Assembly (NCBI RefSeq): GCF_001579845.1
Contig: NZ_CP007440.1
Coordinates: forward strand, 6,966,029-7,030,028
Origin: Rhodoplanes sp. Z2-YC6860
GTDB taxonomy: Bacteria > Pseudomonadota > Alphaproteobacteria > Rhizobiales > Xanthobacteraceae
DNA: 64,000 bases
Direction: 5' to 3'
The translations under genes were made by a program, and so were the position numbers. This document shows positions 51,796-60,504 of this stretch, one piece after another. The notes below the pieces were generated by a model. It made no database searches and had not been told where the DNA came from. It saw only the letters and a program-made list of their open reading frames with translations. How positions within the stretch are numbered: the first letter of the stretch is position 1; every line of letters starts with the position of its first letter.

Positions 51796-52779
51796 ATGCC
51801 CTTCGCTCGTCTTGCACGCGCCTTAAGCCTTGCGACCGCCGTCTTCGCCGCCACCGCGCTTCCCGCGATGGCGCAATCAACCGATCAATGGCCGGAACGT
51901 CCGGTCCGCATCATCGTGCCGCTCGGCGCCGGCGGACCGGCCGACCTGGTCTCCCGCTACCTCGGGCAACAGCTCAGCGAGCGGTTCAAGCAGTCGTTCG
52001 TGATCGAGAATCGTCCGGGTGCCTCCGGCATCATCGGCACCGGCGAAGCCGCCAAGGCGGCGCCGGATGGCTACACGCTCCTGGCGGTAGCCTCGCCGCA
52101 CGTCAATCTCGAAATCCTCGCCCACAACAAGCCCTACCAGTTGATGCGCGACTTCGTCACGGTGGCGATGTGCTGCTCCACGGACGCCGTTCTGGTCGTG
52201 AGCCCCAAGGTGCCGGCCAAGACCGTGGCGGAGCTGATCGCACTCGCCAAGGCCCAGCCCGGCAAGCTCACGTTTGCCTCGTCCGGCCCAGGCTCGAACA
52301 AGCATCTGGGCGGTGAGCTGTTCAAGCTCCTGACCGGCACCGACATCCTGCACGTTGCCTACAAAGGCTCGACCGGCGCCCGCAACGACATCATCGGCGG
52401 CCACGTCGACATGATGTTCGACGAGGTGCCATCGGTCGCTCCGAACGTGCTGGCTGGACAGGTCCGCGCGCTCGGCGTCACCGGTAAGACGCGCTCCAAG
52501 GCCTTGCCGGACGTGCCGACAGTCGCCGAGACCGTGCCCGGCTACGAGCACACCGGCTGGTTCGGCATCATGGCGCCGACCGGGACGCCGAAGCCGATCG
52601 TCGATCGGCTCAACGAAGCGATCAGGGCGATTGTCGCCAAGCCCGAGGTGCAGGCCTATTGGGAGAAGCAGGACACCCAGACGATGTCGATGACGCCCGC
52701 GGAGTCCGAGGCGTTCATCAAGGCCGATATCGAGAAATGGACGAAGGTCGTTAAGGCCGCGAACATCAAGCTTGAGTGA
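51796..52779 (+). CDS. Bug/TctC-family periplasmic solute receptor
   Basis: A 327-aa Bug receptor with signal peptide (ending LPAMAQ), WPERPVRIIVPLGAGGPAD, VIENRPGASGIIGTGEA and LPDVPTVAETVPGYEHTG. GGGAG lies before the ATG. A vicinal Cys pair (VAMCCSTDAV) in the lobe is unusual for the family. It is downstream of a MetE-like gene and convergent with a small minus-strand gene. Confidence 0.93.
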   Translation: MPFARLARALSLATAVFAATALPAMAQSTDQWPERPVRIIVPLGAGGPADLVSRYLGQQLSERFKQSFVIENRPGASGIIGTGEAAKAAPDGYTLLAVASPHVNLEILAHNKPYQLMRDFVTVAMCCSTDAVLVVSPKVPAKTVAELIALAKAQPGKLTFASSGPGSNKHLGGELFKLLTGTDILHVAYKGSTGARNDIIGGHVDMMFDEVPSVAPNVLAGQVRALGVTGKTRSKALPDVPTVAETVPGYEHTGWFGIMAPTGTPKPIVDRLNEAIRAIVAKPEVQAYWEKQDTQTMSMTPAESEAFIKADIEKWTKVVKAANIKLE

Positions 52780-52788
52780 GCAGATGTT

Positions 52789-52965
52789 TCAGGCCGCGGC
52801 GGGATTGCTGCCCTTTGCTGCCGAGGCCTGTTCCTCGGCCAGGGCCATCTGCAGATACGTCTGCTCCAACCGGATATAGCGCTGGCGGGCTTCTTCGTCG
52901 TGAGTCTGTTTCGCCAGGGCGGCGCAGCGTGCGGCTTGATTTCTGAGACGTTTGGCCATCGCCAT
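52789..52965 (-). CDS. Small Ala/Gln-rich helical protein
   Basis: A 58-aa protein reading MAMAKRLRNQAARCAALAKQ, then THDEEARQRYIRLEQTY, ending KGSNPAAA. The heptad-like spacing and charge suggest one long amphipathic helix. Similar short proteins of the form RxLxxQAxxCxxLA...RxRYxxLExxY recur in Bradyrhizobium relatives, so it is probably real although its function is unknown. The second Met (52959) could also be the start. No strong ribosome binding site is visible. Confidence 0.6.
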   Translation of the reverse strand: MAMAKRLRNQAARCAALAKQTHDEEARQRYIRLEQTYLQMALAEEQASAAKGSNPAAA

Positions 52966-53040
52966 TTGTCATCACACCGACATGGAATAATTGCAGTGCA
53001 GCACCTTTTCTATTGCGATGCAACATCAAAATTAGAATCT

Positions 53041-53517
53041 TTACACTGACCGCCGCTGCACCACGAGATTCGACGTCATGATCTGAACCGGCTCGCCGTT
53101 CTGGTTCAGCGTCGTGGTGCGAACCTTGGCGATCCCCTGCTCCGGCCGCGAGCGCGACGGCCGCACCTCCAGAACCTCGCTTTCCACCCGCAGCCGGTCG
53201 CCCGGCCGCACCGGCCGCGGCCAACGCACCTCCTCGACACCCGCGCCGATGATGCCACCGGCGAGCGGCAGCCCGCCTTCGACCAAAAGCCTCATCGTCA
53301 CGGCCGCGGTGTGCCAGCCGCTCGCCGCAAGGCCTTTGAAAAAAGTCTTGGCCGCGGTTCCCTCGTCGAGATGAAACGGTTGCGGATCGAACTGCCGCGC
53401 GAACGCCTTGATGCTCTCGGCATCCATCGTCACCGGCTCGCCCTCGGAGCGATGGATCATTCCGGGCTGCAAGTCCTCGAGATAGAGCCGGGTGCGTACC
53501 AAGGTGTCGGTCGACAT
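53041..53517 (-). CDS. MaoC-family (hot-dog fold) dehydratase
   Basis: A 158-aa hydratase-like protein of the MaoC family. The active-site helix reads FARQFDPQPFHLDE with the Asp-x4-His pair, and GIIGAGVEEVRWPRPVRPGD is the typical following strand-loop. It would hydrate an enoyl-CoA or a similar thioester. AGGAG precedes the ATG at 53517, and the frame reaching 53688 lies within the MATE gene. It follows that gene by 16 bases and is probably cotranscribed with it. Confidence 0.88.
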   Translation of the reverse strand: MSTDTLVRTRLYLEDLQPGMIHRSEGEPVTMDAESIKAFARQFDPQPFHLDEGTAAKTFFKGLAASGWHTAAVTMRLLVEGGLPLAGGIIGAGVEEVRWPRPVRPGDRLRVESEVLEVRPSRSRPEQGIAKVRTTTLNQNGEPVQIMTSNLVVQRRSV

Positions 53518-53533
53518 CGAAATCTCCTGACGT

Positions 53534-54913
53534 TCATGCCGGCTGCGGCGACGGCACGGCCTTGGGCTTCTGCTCCTTGAACCACACACCTCCGGCCACC
53601 GCCGCCGCATTGGCCACGCCGAACACGACCATGGCCCCGGCAAGCACCACGAACAGTCCGGTGCTGCCATCGAATTTGGCGACCACAAGCCACCCGCCGC
53701 CGGCGGCGATGATCACCCGCAGCACGGCAATGATCATGGCCCAGCCAACATGGCCGGCGCCCTGCGAGGCGAAGTACAGCAGAAGACCACCGCCAAAGAA
53801 ACCGTAGAGCGGTCCGACGATGTGCAGGTAGGAGGTCCCCACACCGAGCATGGTCGGCTCGTTGCCGAACAGCGACAGCCACGCCACCGGAAAGATCGCC
53901 GCGGCAAGCCCGATGACCTCGGTGATGCCTGCGGCCATCGCCGCACCGGTCCAAGCCACCTTGAGCGCGCGATCACGACGACCAGCACCAATCGCGGTGC
54001 CGACCATGGCGGCAACCGGCGCGCCGAGCCCGAACACAAGCGGCACCAGAAGATATTCGAGCCTGGCGCCTGTGCCGTAGCCAGCCACCGCCGCCGGTCC
54101 AACAAGTCCGGCGAGGCCGGTCGCGGTCGCGATGGTGACGTTGGTCGAAAGGCTGACGATCGATGAGGTCAAGCCGACGCGGAGGACGTCGCGCATCGGC
54201 GCCCAGACAAGTTTCGGCGGCACAAGCGCGGGCTTCAACACACTGCGGCCCGACCAGATGTACCAGGCAAAGATGAAGGCACCGACGACGTAATACAGCA
54301 GCACGGCCGTGGCACCGCCAGCGACACCGAGGTGCGGGAATGGGCCTATCCCGAAGATCAACAGCGGCGACACCGGAATCAGGAAGAGCGCCCCCACGGT
54401 GATCACCACCGCCGGAAAGAACATGTTTCCGGTGCCGCGGATGATCGCGGCGAACGAATTGAACAGCCAGAGCGGAATCGCGCCAGAGAACACCAGCGCC
54501 GAATAGGTCGCAGCCGCGGCGAGCGAACCGTCGCGGCCCCCCATCAGCGCGTAGAGCTTCGGTCCGAACAACAACGCCAAAACCGTGGTCACCGCGCCAA
54601 AGCCGATGGTGATCACGACCGCGGACCAGACGAGCTCATTGGCGCGCTCGCGGTTGCCGCCGCCGAGCGCACGGGCCACCGCCGACAGGATGCCGCCGCC
54701 CATGGCGCCGGCCGAGACCATCTGCAGCAGCATGAACAGCGGGAACACCAGCGCCATACCGGCCAGCGCATCGAGGCCCAGCTTGGCGACGAAATAGGTC
54801 TCGATCAGTCCGATCGAGGCCTGCACCACCATCACGACCACGTTCGGCAATGCCAGCCGCAGGATGGTCGGGCCGACCGGGGCCTCCAGTAGCATTCGGG
54901 TGCGCGGGTCCAT
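53534..54913 (-). CDS. MATE-family multidrug efflux transporter
   Basis: A 459-aa inner-membrane protein with twelve hydrophobic helices in two halves. The N-terminal PTILRLALPNVVVMVVQ and QASIGLIETYFVAKLG match NorM/DinF-type exporters. The frame runs to 54982, but an ATG at 54913 with AGGGGA upstream starts at the usual MATE N-terminus; the longer version would translate through the palindromic repeats. It is divergent from a MarR-family gene, which is likely its repressor. Confidence 0.9.
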   Translation of the reverse strand: MDPRTRMLLEAPVGPTILRLALPNVVVMVVQASIGLIETYFVAKLGLDALAGMALVFPLFMLLQMVSAGAMGGGILSAVARALGGGNRERANELVWSAVVITIGFGAVTTVLALLFGPKLYALMGGRDGSLAAAATYSALVFSGAIPLWLFNSFAAIIRGTGNMFFPAVVITVGALFLIPVSPLLIFGIGPFPHLGVAGGATAVLLYYVVGAFIFAWYIWSGRSVLKPALVPPKLVWAPMRDVLRVGLTSSIVSLSTNVTIATATGLAGLVGPAAVAGYGTGARLEYLLVPLVFGLGAPVAAMVGTAIGAGRRDRALKVAWTGAAMAAGITEVIGLAAAIFPVAWLSLFGNEPTMLGVGTSYLHIVGPLYGFFGGGLLLYFASQGAGHVGWAMIIAVLRVIIAAGGGWLVVAKFDGSTGLFVVLAGAMVVFGVANAAAVAGGVWFKEQKPKAVPSPQPA

Positions 54914-54937
54914 GAAAATCCCCTGCAAAATCAATAG

Positions 54938-54984
54938 GCGCATATGCACCTTTTCCTTGACCTTTGATATGCGCATATGCACCT
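54938..54984. promoter_or_regulatory. Duplicated palindromic operator between MATE and marR-like genes
   Basis: GCGCATATGCACCT occurs twice, at 54938-54951 and 54971-54984, exactly 33 bases apart (about three helical turns). The core GCATATGC is a perfect palindrome, and the second copy is extended to the 12-bp palindrome ATATGCGCATAT (54967-54978). It lies between divergent promoters and fits a MarR dimer site bound twice. Confidence 0.7.
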
Positions 54985-55035
54985 ATTGCCAAGGGCCTCA
55001 CCGATCTGTGACGCCCAAACCCGGGAATACGAGCC

Positions 55036-55473
55036 ATGCAAAAGCAAACATCCCCGTCGCTGGAACCGGCCGATTGCAACTGCCTGGCGCTCCGCCAGGC
55101 GGCGCGCCATGTCAGCCAGATCTATGACAGCCACCTTGCTGTCGTGGGGCTGAAGGGCACGCAGTATTCGATCCTGTCGAAGCTCAATCGGATGGGCCCG
55201 CTGTCGATCAACGAACTGGCCAAAGCCATGGTGATGGACCGCACCACACTCGGCCGCGCGGTGCGGCCGCTGGAGCGTGACAAGCTCCTGACCATCGAGG
55301 CCGGCGAGGACGGACGCGTGCGCCGGTTGAAGCTGACCGCCGCGGGCGTCACCAAAGTGAAAGCTGCGGCGGCGCAGTGGCGCGAGGCGCAGAAGGAATT
55401 CGAGCTGGCTTATGGCGTGCCTGAGGCGGCGGAGCTTCGCTCCGCGCTGCGGCGTGTGGTGGCTGCGATCTGA
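55036..55473 (+). CDS. MarR-family transcriptional regulator
   Basis: A 145-aa winged-helix regulator. The recognition region reads LSINELAKAMVMDRTTLGRA and the wing GEDGRVRRLKLTAAG. An N-terminal CNCLALRQAARHVSQIYD is shared by a subgroup of MarR proteins; the two Cys could sense oxidants, though this is speculation. It is divergent from the MATE gene, with two copies of a palindrome between them, and very likely represses that gene and itself. Its stop is three bases from the stop of the convergent TPR gene. Confidence 0.9.
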   Translation: MQKQTSPSLEPADCNCLALRQAARHVSQIYDSHLAVVGLKGTQYSILSKLNRMGPLSINELAKAMVMDRTTLGRAVRPLERDKLLTIEAGEDGRVRRLKLTAAGVTKVKAAAAQWREAQKEFELAYGVPEAAELRSALRRVVAAI

Positions 55474-55476
55474 TTG

Positions 55477-56814
55477 TTAGTTAGCTGCGTACAATCCGCA
55501 ATGGAGGCGTTCCTCCATGTCGTGCTTGAGATTGTAGTCCACCCGGCCGAATGACTTGTTGCGGGTGGTCAGGAACTCGCGCTGCTCGGCGCGGACGGCG
55601 CCGATATCCTTCCGCGGGCTCCGCTTCAGCGCGGCCTTGTAGGCTTCGTCGATCTGCCGGTCGAGCCGCGACAGCTCCGGGTCTGAGCAGATCGCCTTCT
55701 CTACCGCGCGCCTGGCGCCATGGCATTCGAACGACGGCGTCCGGCGCTCGGGCAGCATGGCGCGGCGGTCGCGCTCCACGCGCACGGCGGCGAGATTTTC
55801 GGCCGCAGTGTCCATTTTCGGATCGATGTGCAGCGCCTGCTCGTAGTTCTCGATGGCGCGATCCAGGTCGCCCTTGCCCTTGTACGCGGCGCCGCGGTTG
55901 TTCCAGGCAAGCGAGAATCGCGGATTGAGCGCAATCGCGCGGTCGTAGTCGGCAATGGCGCGATCGTAGTCGCCCTTTTCGTTGTAGGCGTCGCCGCGGT
56001 TGGTCAGGAAGTTGGCCTTCGGCGTGATCCGGATCGCTTCATTGTAGTCGGCGATCGCGCGGTCGTAGTCGCCGTTCTCCGCGTACGTCAGCCCGCGGTT
56101 GTCGAAATATTCCGGCACGTTGGGATCGAGCTTGATCGCTTCGCTCTCGTCGGCCAGTGCCTGTTCGGTGCGGCCCATCTTCTTGTAGGCCGAGCCGCGG
56201 TTGGTGAAAGCCTGGTCGCTTTTCGGATCGAGGCGGATCGACTCGTCGAAATTCTTGATCGCGGTCGTGTAGTCCTCTTTGAAATAGTAAGCCGCGCCGC
56301 GGTCGCGCCAGGCCTGGGCGTAGTTCGGATTGAGCCGGATGGCTTCGTCGTAATCGGCGATGGCGCGGTCGTATTGCTGGTTGTTGATGAACACGTTGCC
56401 GCGGTTGTCGAACGCCTCGGCGTCCTCCGGAGCGAGATTGACGGCCTTGTTGGCGTCGGCGAGCGCGCGGTCGATCCGTCCCACCGTGCGGTAAGAGTTC
56501 GCGCGCTCGCGGAAGGCCCGCGCATTCGTGGGATCGAGCGCGATAGCGCGATCGAGATCGGCGAAGGCCGCCTGCATCTTGTTGACATAGTAGTAGACCG
56601 CGCCGCGACTCACCAACACGTCGGCCAATTCCTTCGGCTGATCCTTCAGCGTCTCGACCAGCGCCGTGCAGGCCGCGATGCGCTGTTCGGCCGAATAGGC
56701 GCTCGCGTCGCCCGCGGCACAGATCTCGGTGTTGACGCTCGACTGCGCGTGGACGGCGGACGCGGACAATCCCGCGAGCAGCGCTGCGGTGAGCAACGGC
56801 AAGACGTTTCGCAT
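55477..56814 (-). CDS. Periplasmic TPR protein with an LprI-like C-terminal domain
   Basis: A 445-aa protein with signal peptide (ending SAVHAQ), then about eight TPR units recognisable by RGNVFINNQQYDRAIADYDE and YDRAIADYNEAIRI, spanning residues about 60-330. A C-terminal segment with FECHGARRAVEKAICSDPE and LDRQIDEAYKAAL resembles the LprI/DUF1311 domain of lysozyme inhibitors. It may be a periplasmic adaptor; a specific role is not known. A TTG at 56829 would add five residues; ATG at 56814 is chosen. Confidence 0.87.
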   Translation of the reverse strand: MRNVLPLLTAALLAGLSASAVHAQSSVNTEICAAGDASAYSAEQRIAACTALVETLKDQPKELADVLVSRGAVYYYVNKMQAAFADLDRAIALDPTNARAFRERANSYRTVGRIDRALADANKAVNLAPEDAEAFDNRGNVFINNQQYDRAIADYDEAIRLNPNYAQAWRDRGAAYYFKEDYTTAIKNFDESIRLDPKSDQAFTNRGSAYKKMGRTEQALADESEAIKLDPNVPEYFDNRGLTYAENGDYDRAIADYNEAIRITPKANFLTNRGDAYNEKGDYDRAIADYDRAIALNPRFSLAWNNRGAAYKGKGDLDRAIENYEQALHIDPKMDTAAENLAAVRVERDRRAMLPERRTPSFECHGARRAVEKAICSDPELSRLDRQIDEAYKAALKRSPRKDIGAVRAEQREFLTTRNKSFGRVDYNLKHDMEERLHCGLYAAN

Positions 56815-56956
56815 GGCAATTTTCCACAACAGACGGCTGAAAAAAGCTCGTGAAGCCTCGTCTTTGGTCGCGGCCAGGCGTCCCGAGGTTCAACGGTGAC
56901 GGAAGGCGGCTTTTTCACTAACGTGCCACGCCCAAAAGCAAATTCGGACGTCCCGC

Positions 56957-57763
56957 ATGCTCATGCTCTACGACTTCGGCAATTCGGTCTGCTGCCAGAA
57001 GGTGCGCATCACGTTGGTCGAGAAGGGTCTCACCTGGGAGGCGCGGCGGGTCGACCTGTTCAAGACCGAGCAATACGACCCGGAATATCTCAAGCTCAAC
57101 CCGAAAGGTGTGGTGCCGACGCTGGTGCACGACGGCACGCCGGTGATCGAGTCGACACTGATCTGCGAATACATCGACGAGACATTCCCCGACCCGCCGC
57201 TGATGCCAAAGAGTGCGGCGGAGCGCGCCCGCATGCGGCTGTGGAGCAAGTTCGTCGACGAGGGATTATTCGACGGCGTCACCGAACTGAGCTTCTCGGC
57301 GATGTTTCGCGAGCGCATGAAAAGCATGAGCCCCGAGCTCCGCGAGAAGCGGTTCAGGAACGTCGGCGATCCGCGCCGCACCGACCGCTTCAAATCGACC
57401 TACGAGCACGGCGTCTATTCGCCGTTCGTGCTGCATGCGATCGCGGCCTATGAGCGTGCCTTCAAGCTGATGGAGCCGACTCTGGCGGAGCGCGGGCCGT
57501 GGCTCCTCGGCGCGCAGCCGACGCTGGCCGACATCAACCTGATGCCGTTCGTGGCCCGCCTCGCCTATTTGGGCCTGCTCGAAGCCTGGACCGCGGACCG
57601 CCCGCGCATCAACGCCTGGTGGGCACAGGTGCAGGAATGGCCGAGTTTCCGGCGCGGGCTGCACGACCTGATTTCCGAGGCCGAATTCACCGAGATGCGC
57701 ACCCACGGCCCGAAAATCCGCGCCGACGTGGAGAAGCTTCTGGCCGGATTGCGGGCAAGCTAG
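56957..57763 (+). CDS. Glutathione S-transferase family protein
   Basis: A 268-aa cytosolic GST. The thioredoxin-like N-terminal domain begins LYDFGNSVCCQKVRITLVEK, and the glutathione-binding PTLVHDGTPVIESTLICEYI loop has the cis-Pro and Glu-Ser of the family. A helical C-terminal domain follows with WLLGAQPTLADINLMP. It is longer than ordinary GSTs (about 210 aa), with an extra segment near residues 110-145. A Cys pair (VCCQK) sits at the usual catalytic position. The substrate is unknown. Confidence 0.87.
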   Translation: MLMLYDFGNSVCCQKVRITLVEKGLTWEARRVDLFKTEQYDPEYLKLNPKGVVPTLVHDGTPVIESTLICEYIDETFPDPPLMPKSAAERARMRLWSKFVDEGLFDGVTELSFSAMFRERMKSMSPELREKRFRNVGDPRRTDRFKSTYEHGVYSPFVLHAIAAYERAFKLMEPTLAERGPWLLGAQPTLADINLMPFVARLAYLGLLEAWTADRPRINAWWAQVQEWPSFRRGLHDLISEAEFTEMRTHGPKIRADVEKLLAGLRAS

Positions 57764-57961
57764 CGGTTCGCGTCATGACTGCGTCGCGCCCCCATAGCCG
57801 GACCTCGACTGGCCCGCATCGCGGGCGCGGAAACCTGACAATCACTGCGAATTGAAGGGGTCGCGCTGCGGCGATTGCGGCTGCACTGACTTGGCACCCC
57901 GCGCTATAATTGCTTTATGGCGCCGGACCGCCGGCCATCAAGAAATCACGAGGAGCCCCCC

Positions 57962-59266
57962 ATGGACGACATCACCAAGCGCGAACCGCGCCGGATCACC
58001 GCCGAGGACATCAACCCGCGCTACAACTGGGGCCGCCACCTGCCGGTGCTCGGCACCATGGGCGTCGACTTCGAAGAGCGCGTCGATTACCGCCGCCTGC
58101 AGCGCTACCGCCTCGCCCGCGCGCAGGCTGCGCTGGAAGCCTCCGATCTCGGCGCGCTGCTCTGCTTCGACGTCAACAACATCCGCTATCTCACCTCGAC
58201 CAAGATCGGCGAGTGGGAGCGCGACAAGCTCTCGCGCTGGGTGCTGCTGCCGCGCGGCGGCGAGCCGATCATCTGGGACTTCGGCTCGGCCGCCGTTCAC
58301 CACAAGCTCTACTCGCCGTGGCTCAACCCGGAGAATTGCAGGGCCGGTCTCGTCGGCCTGCGCGGCACCGTCGATCCGTCGTTCGGGCTGATGAAGCACC
58401 ACGCCGAGGAGATGGCCTCGATCCTGCGCGATCTGGGCCTCGCCAAGATGCCGATCGGCGTCGATATCATCGAGCCGCCGATGATGTTCGAACTGGAGAA
58501 GGCCGGCCTCAAGGTCAAGGACGGCCAACAGGTGATGCTCGAGGCGCGCGAGGTCAAATCAGCCGACGAGATCGCGCTGCTCAACCGCGCCGCCGCCATG
58601 GTCGACGGCGCCTATCACCTGATCCACGAAAAGCTGAAGCCCGGCGTGCGCGAGAACGACATCGTCGCCGAGGTGAACAAGTTCCTCTACACCCACGGCT
58701 CCGATGACGTGGAGGCGATCAACGCGATCTCCGGCGAGCGCTGCAATCCGCATCCGCACAACTTCACCGACCGCATGATCCGCCCGGGCGATCAGGCATT
58801 CTTCGACATCCTGCAGTCCTTCATGGGCTATCGCACCTGCTATTATCGGACCTTCAACGTCGGCCGCGCCACCGACGCGCAGCGCGACGCCTACAAGCAG
58901 TGCCGCGAGTGGCTCGACCGCGCGATCGAGCTGATCAAGCCGGGTGTGTCGACCGACACGATCGCGAAGGTTTGGCCGACCGCCGACAAGTTCGGGTTCC
59001 CGAACGAGCTGTCGGCGTTCGGGCTGCAGTTCGGCCACGGTCTCGGTCTCGCGCTGCATGAGCGGCCGATCATCAGCCGCGTGGTTTCGCTGGACCATCC
59101 GACGATTATCAAGGAAGGTATGGTGTTCGCGCTGGAAACCTATTGCCCGGCGACGGACGGCTACTCGGCGGCACGTATCGAAGAAGAGGTCGTCGTCACC
59201 GACAAGGGCCACACCGTCATCAGCCTATTCCCGGCTGAAGAGCTTCCGATCTCGGCGAAATACTAA
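57962..59266 (+). CDS. M24 (Xaa-Pro peptidase/creatinase) family protein with altered metal site
   Basis: A 434-aa pita-bread-fold protein. The expected ligands Asp282 (AFFDIL), His359 (FGHGLGLALHERP), Glu392 (FALETY) and the Glu in ARIEEEV are present. The second Asp ligand, normally in a SDxTRT motif, is replaced by Cys293 in GYRTCYYRTF. ATG at 57962 with GAGGAG upstream is chosen. It could bind one metal only, use the Cys, or act without metal as creatinase does. The gene is followed 17 bases later by a small secreted-protein gene. Confidence 0.88.
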   Translation: MDDITKREPRRITAEDINPRYNWGRHLPVLGTMGVDFEERVDYRRLQRYRLARAQAALEASDLGALLCFDVNNIRYLTSTKIGEWERDKLSRWVLLPRGGEPIIWDFGSAAVHHKLYSPWLNPENCRAGLVGLRGTVDPSFGLMKHHAEEMASILRDLGLAKMPIGVDIIEPPMMFELEKAGLKVKDGQQVMLEAREVKSADEIALLNRAAAMVDGAYHLIHEKLKPGVRENDIVAEVNKFLYTHGSDDVEAINAISGERCNPHPHNFTDRMIRPGDQAFFDILQSFMGYRTCYYRTFNVGRATDAQRDAYKQCREWLDRAIELIKPGVSTDTIAKVWPTADKFGFPNELSAFGLQFGHGLGLALHERPIISRVVSLDHPTIIKEGMVFALETYCPATDGYSAARIEEEVVVTDKGHTVISLFPAEELPISAKY

Positions 59267-59283
59267 AAGGGCAAAGCTTCGAC

Positions 59284-59583
59284 ATGAAACATGCGACATG
59301 GAATCGGTCCGGTGTTATCGCCGCGGCCGCAGGTCTGGCCCTGTTGTTCGCGGCGGCCCCGGCTTCGGCGCAAGCGCCGGACGCCGCCGACCGCTGCACA
59401 CCGGACGTAATGCGGCTGTGCAGTGAGTTCGTGCCGGATGCCGATCGCATCGTCGTCTGCCTGAAGCAAAAGCGGCGGCAGCTCAGCCCGTCGTGCTCGA
59501 GCGCGCTGGAGCCTGCGGGCTCCAAATCAACGGGCAAGTCGACGGGCAAAGCCAAGTCGAAGAAGAAGCGCACCAGGACCTGA
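59284..59583 (+). CDS. Small secreted Cys-rich protein with Lys-rich tail
   Basis: A 99-aa protein with signal peptide (ending ASAQ). The mature part has four Cys in CTPDVMRLCSEFVPD and VVCLKQKRRQLSPSC, spaced like the Cys-rich repeat found in small Hyphomicrobiales proteins. A C-terminal tail of Ser-Thr-Gly-Lys repeats (STGKSTGKAKSKKKR) could bind nucleic acid or anionic polymers. The role is unknown. A short hairpin overlaps its stop. Confidence 0.7.
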   Translation: MKHATWNRSGVIAAAAGLALLFAAAPASAQAPDAADRCTPDVMRLCSEFVPDADRIVVCLKQKRRQLSPSCSSALEPAGSKSTGKSTGKAKSKKKRTRT

Positions 59584-59601
59584 GCCGCATTCGCGGCTTT
59601 T
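59583..59601 (+). terminator. Short terminator-like hairpin after the Cys-rich protein gene
   Basis: AGCCGC (59583-59588), loop ATTC, GCGGCT (59593-59598), followed by TTTCCC. The stem is only six pairs and the T-run is short, so it is a weak terminator. Confidence 0.45.
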
Positions 59602-59667
59602 CCCATCCACGCACATGCTAGGCTCTCTCCGAAACCGGCGGACCCGTCCGCCGGATCGGAGGGAGCA

Positions 59668-60420
59668 ATGCTTGGAAGGTTGGGTGTTCTGGCGTTTGGA
59701 ATTGGATTGTTTGGAGTGACGAACATGGCTCAGGCCGCCGAAATCCGGGCCTTCGTCACCGGCGCGGCGCGGCCGATGTTCGATCTGCTGGCGCCGCAGT
59801 TCGAGCGCACGACCGGTCACAAGCTCATCACCACCTCGGCGCTGCCGCCGCAGCTCGTCGCCAAGGTCGAGGCGGGTGAGCCGTTCGACGTGATCGTGCT
59901 CTCCTACGATGTCGAAGCGCTGATCAAGAAAGGCCTCCTCGATCCATCGTCGCGCACCGTGCTCGGCCAGATCGGCATCGGCGTCGCGATCCACACGGGC
60001 TCGCCGAAGCCGGACTTCAGCACCGTCGAGAAATTCAAGAAGATGCTGCTGGACGCCAAGTCCTTCGCCACCTCCGGCGAAGGCTCGAGTGGCCGCTATG
60101 TGGACTCCCTCGTCGAACGGCTTGGCATCGCCGATCAGGTCAGGCCCAAGATCAAGTCTGGCGGGCCGGGCGCCTCGGCCAAGATGCTGTCCAACGGCGA
60201 GGTCGATTTTGTGGTGTCAGGCTTGCCCCCGCTCCTTGGCAGCCCGAACATCGAATGGCTCGGATTGCTTCCGCCCGAAATCAACAACTTCCTGGTGTTC
60301 AGCGCGGGGCTCAGCACGCGCGCCAAGGAGCCCGAGGCTGGCCGGGCGCTGCTCCGCCATCTCGCGTCGCCCGAAGCGATGGCGGTCTACAAGGCCAAGG
60401 GCCTCGATCCGGCGCCCTGA
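59668..60420 (+). CDS. ModA-like substrate-binding protein
   Basis: A 250-aa periplasmic binding protein of the ModA/PstS-like type II fold. It has a signal peptide (ending MAQAAE), AFVTGAARPMFDLLAPQFE and a KVEAGEPFDVIVLSYD stretch typical of ModA relatives. CGGAGGGAG precedes the ATG. Proteins of this group lacking ModB/ModC bind varied small anions or organics; no transporter genes adjoin it, so its ligand and partner are unknown. Confidence 0.85.
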   Translation: MLGRLGVLAFGIGLFGVTNMAQAAEIRAFVTGAARPMFDLLAPQFERTTGHKLITTSALPPQLVAKVEAGEPFDVIVLSYDVEALIKKGLLDPSSRTVLGQIGIGVAIHTGSPKPDFSTVEKFKKMLLDAKSFATSGEGSSGRYVDSLVERLGIADQVRPKIKSGGPGASAKMLSNGEVDFVVSGLPPLLGSPNIEWLGLLPPEINNFLVFSAGLSTRAKEPEAGRALLRHLASPEAMAVYKAKGLDPAP

Positions 60421-60504
60421 CGCCAGTCCCCCTGCCTTCCCGCCTCGTCACGGAACTGTCATACCAAAGCGATTGATTGCGGCCGGGGCTTTTTAACGGC
60501 GGGG

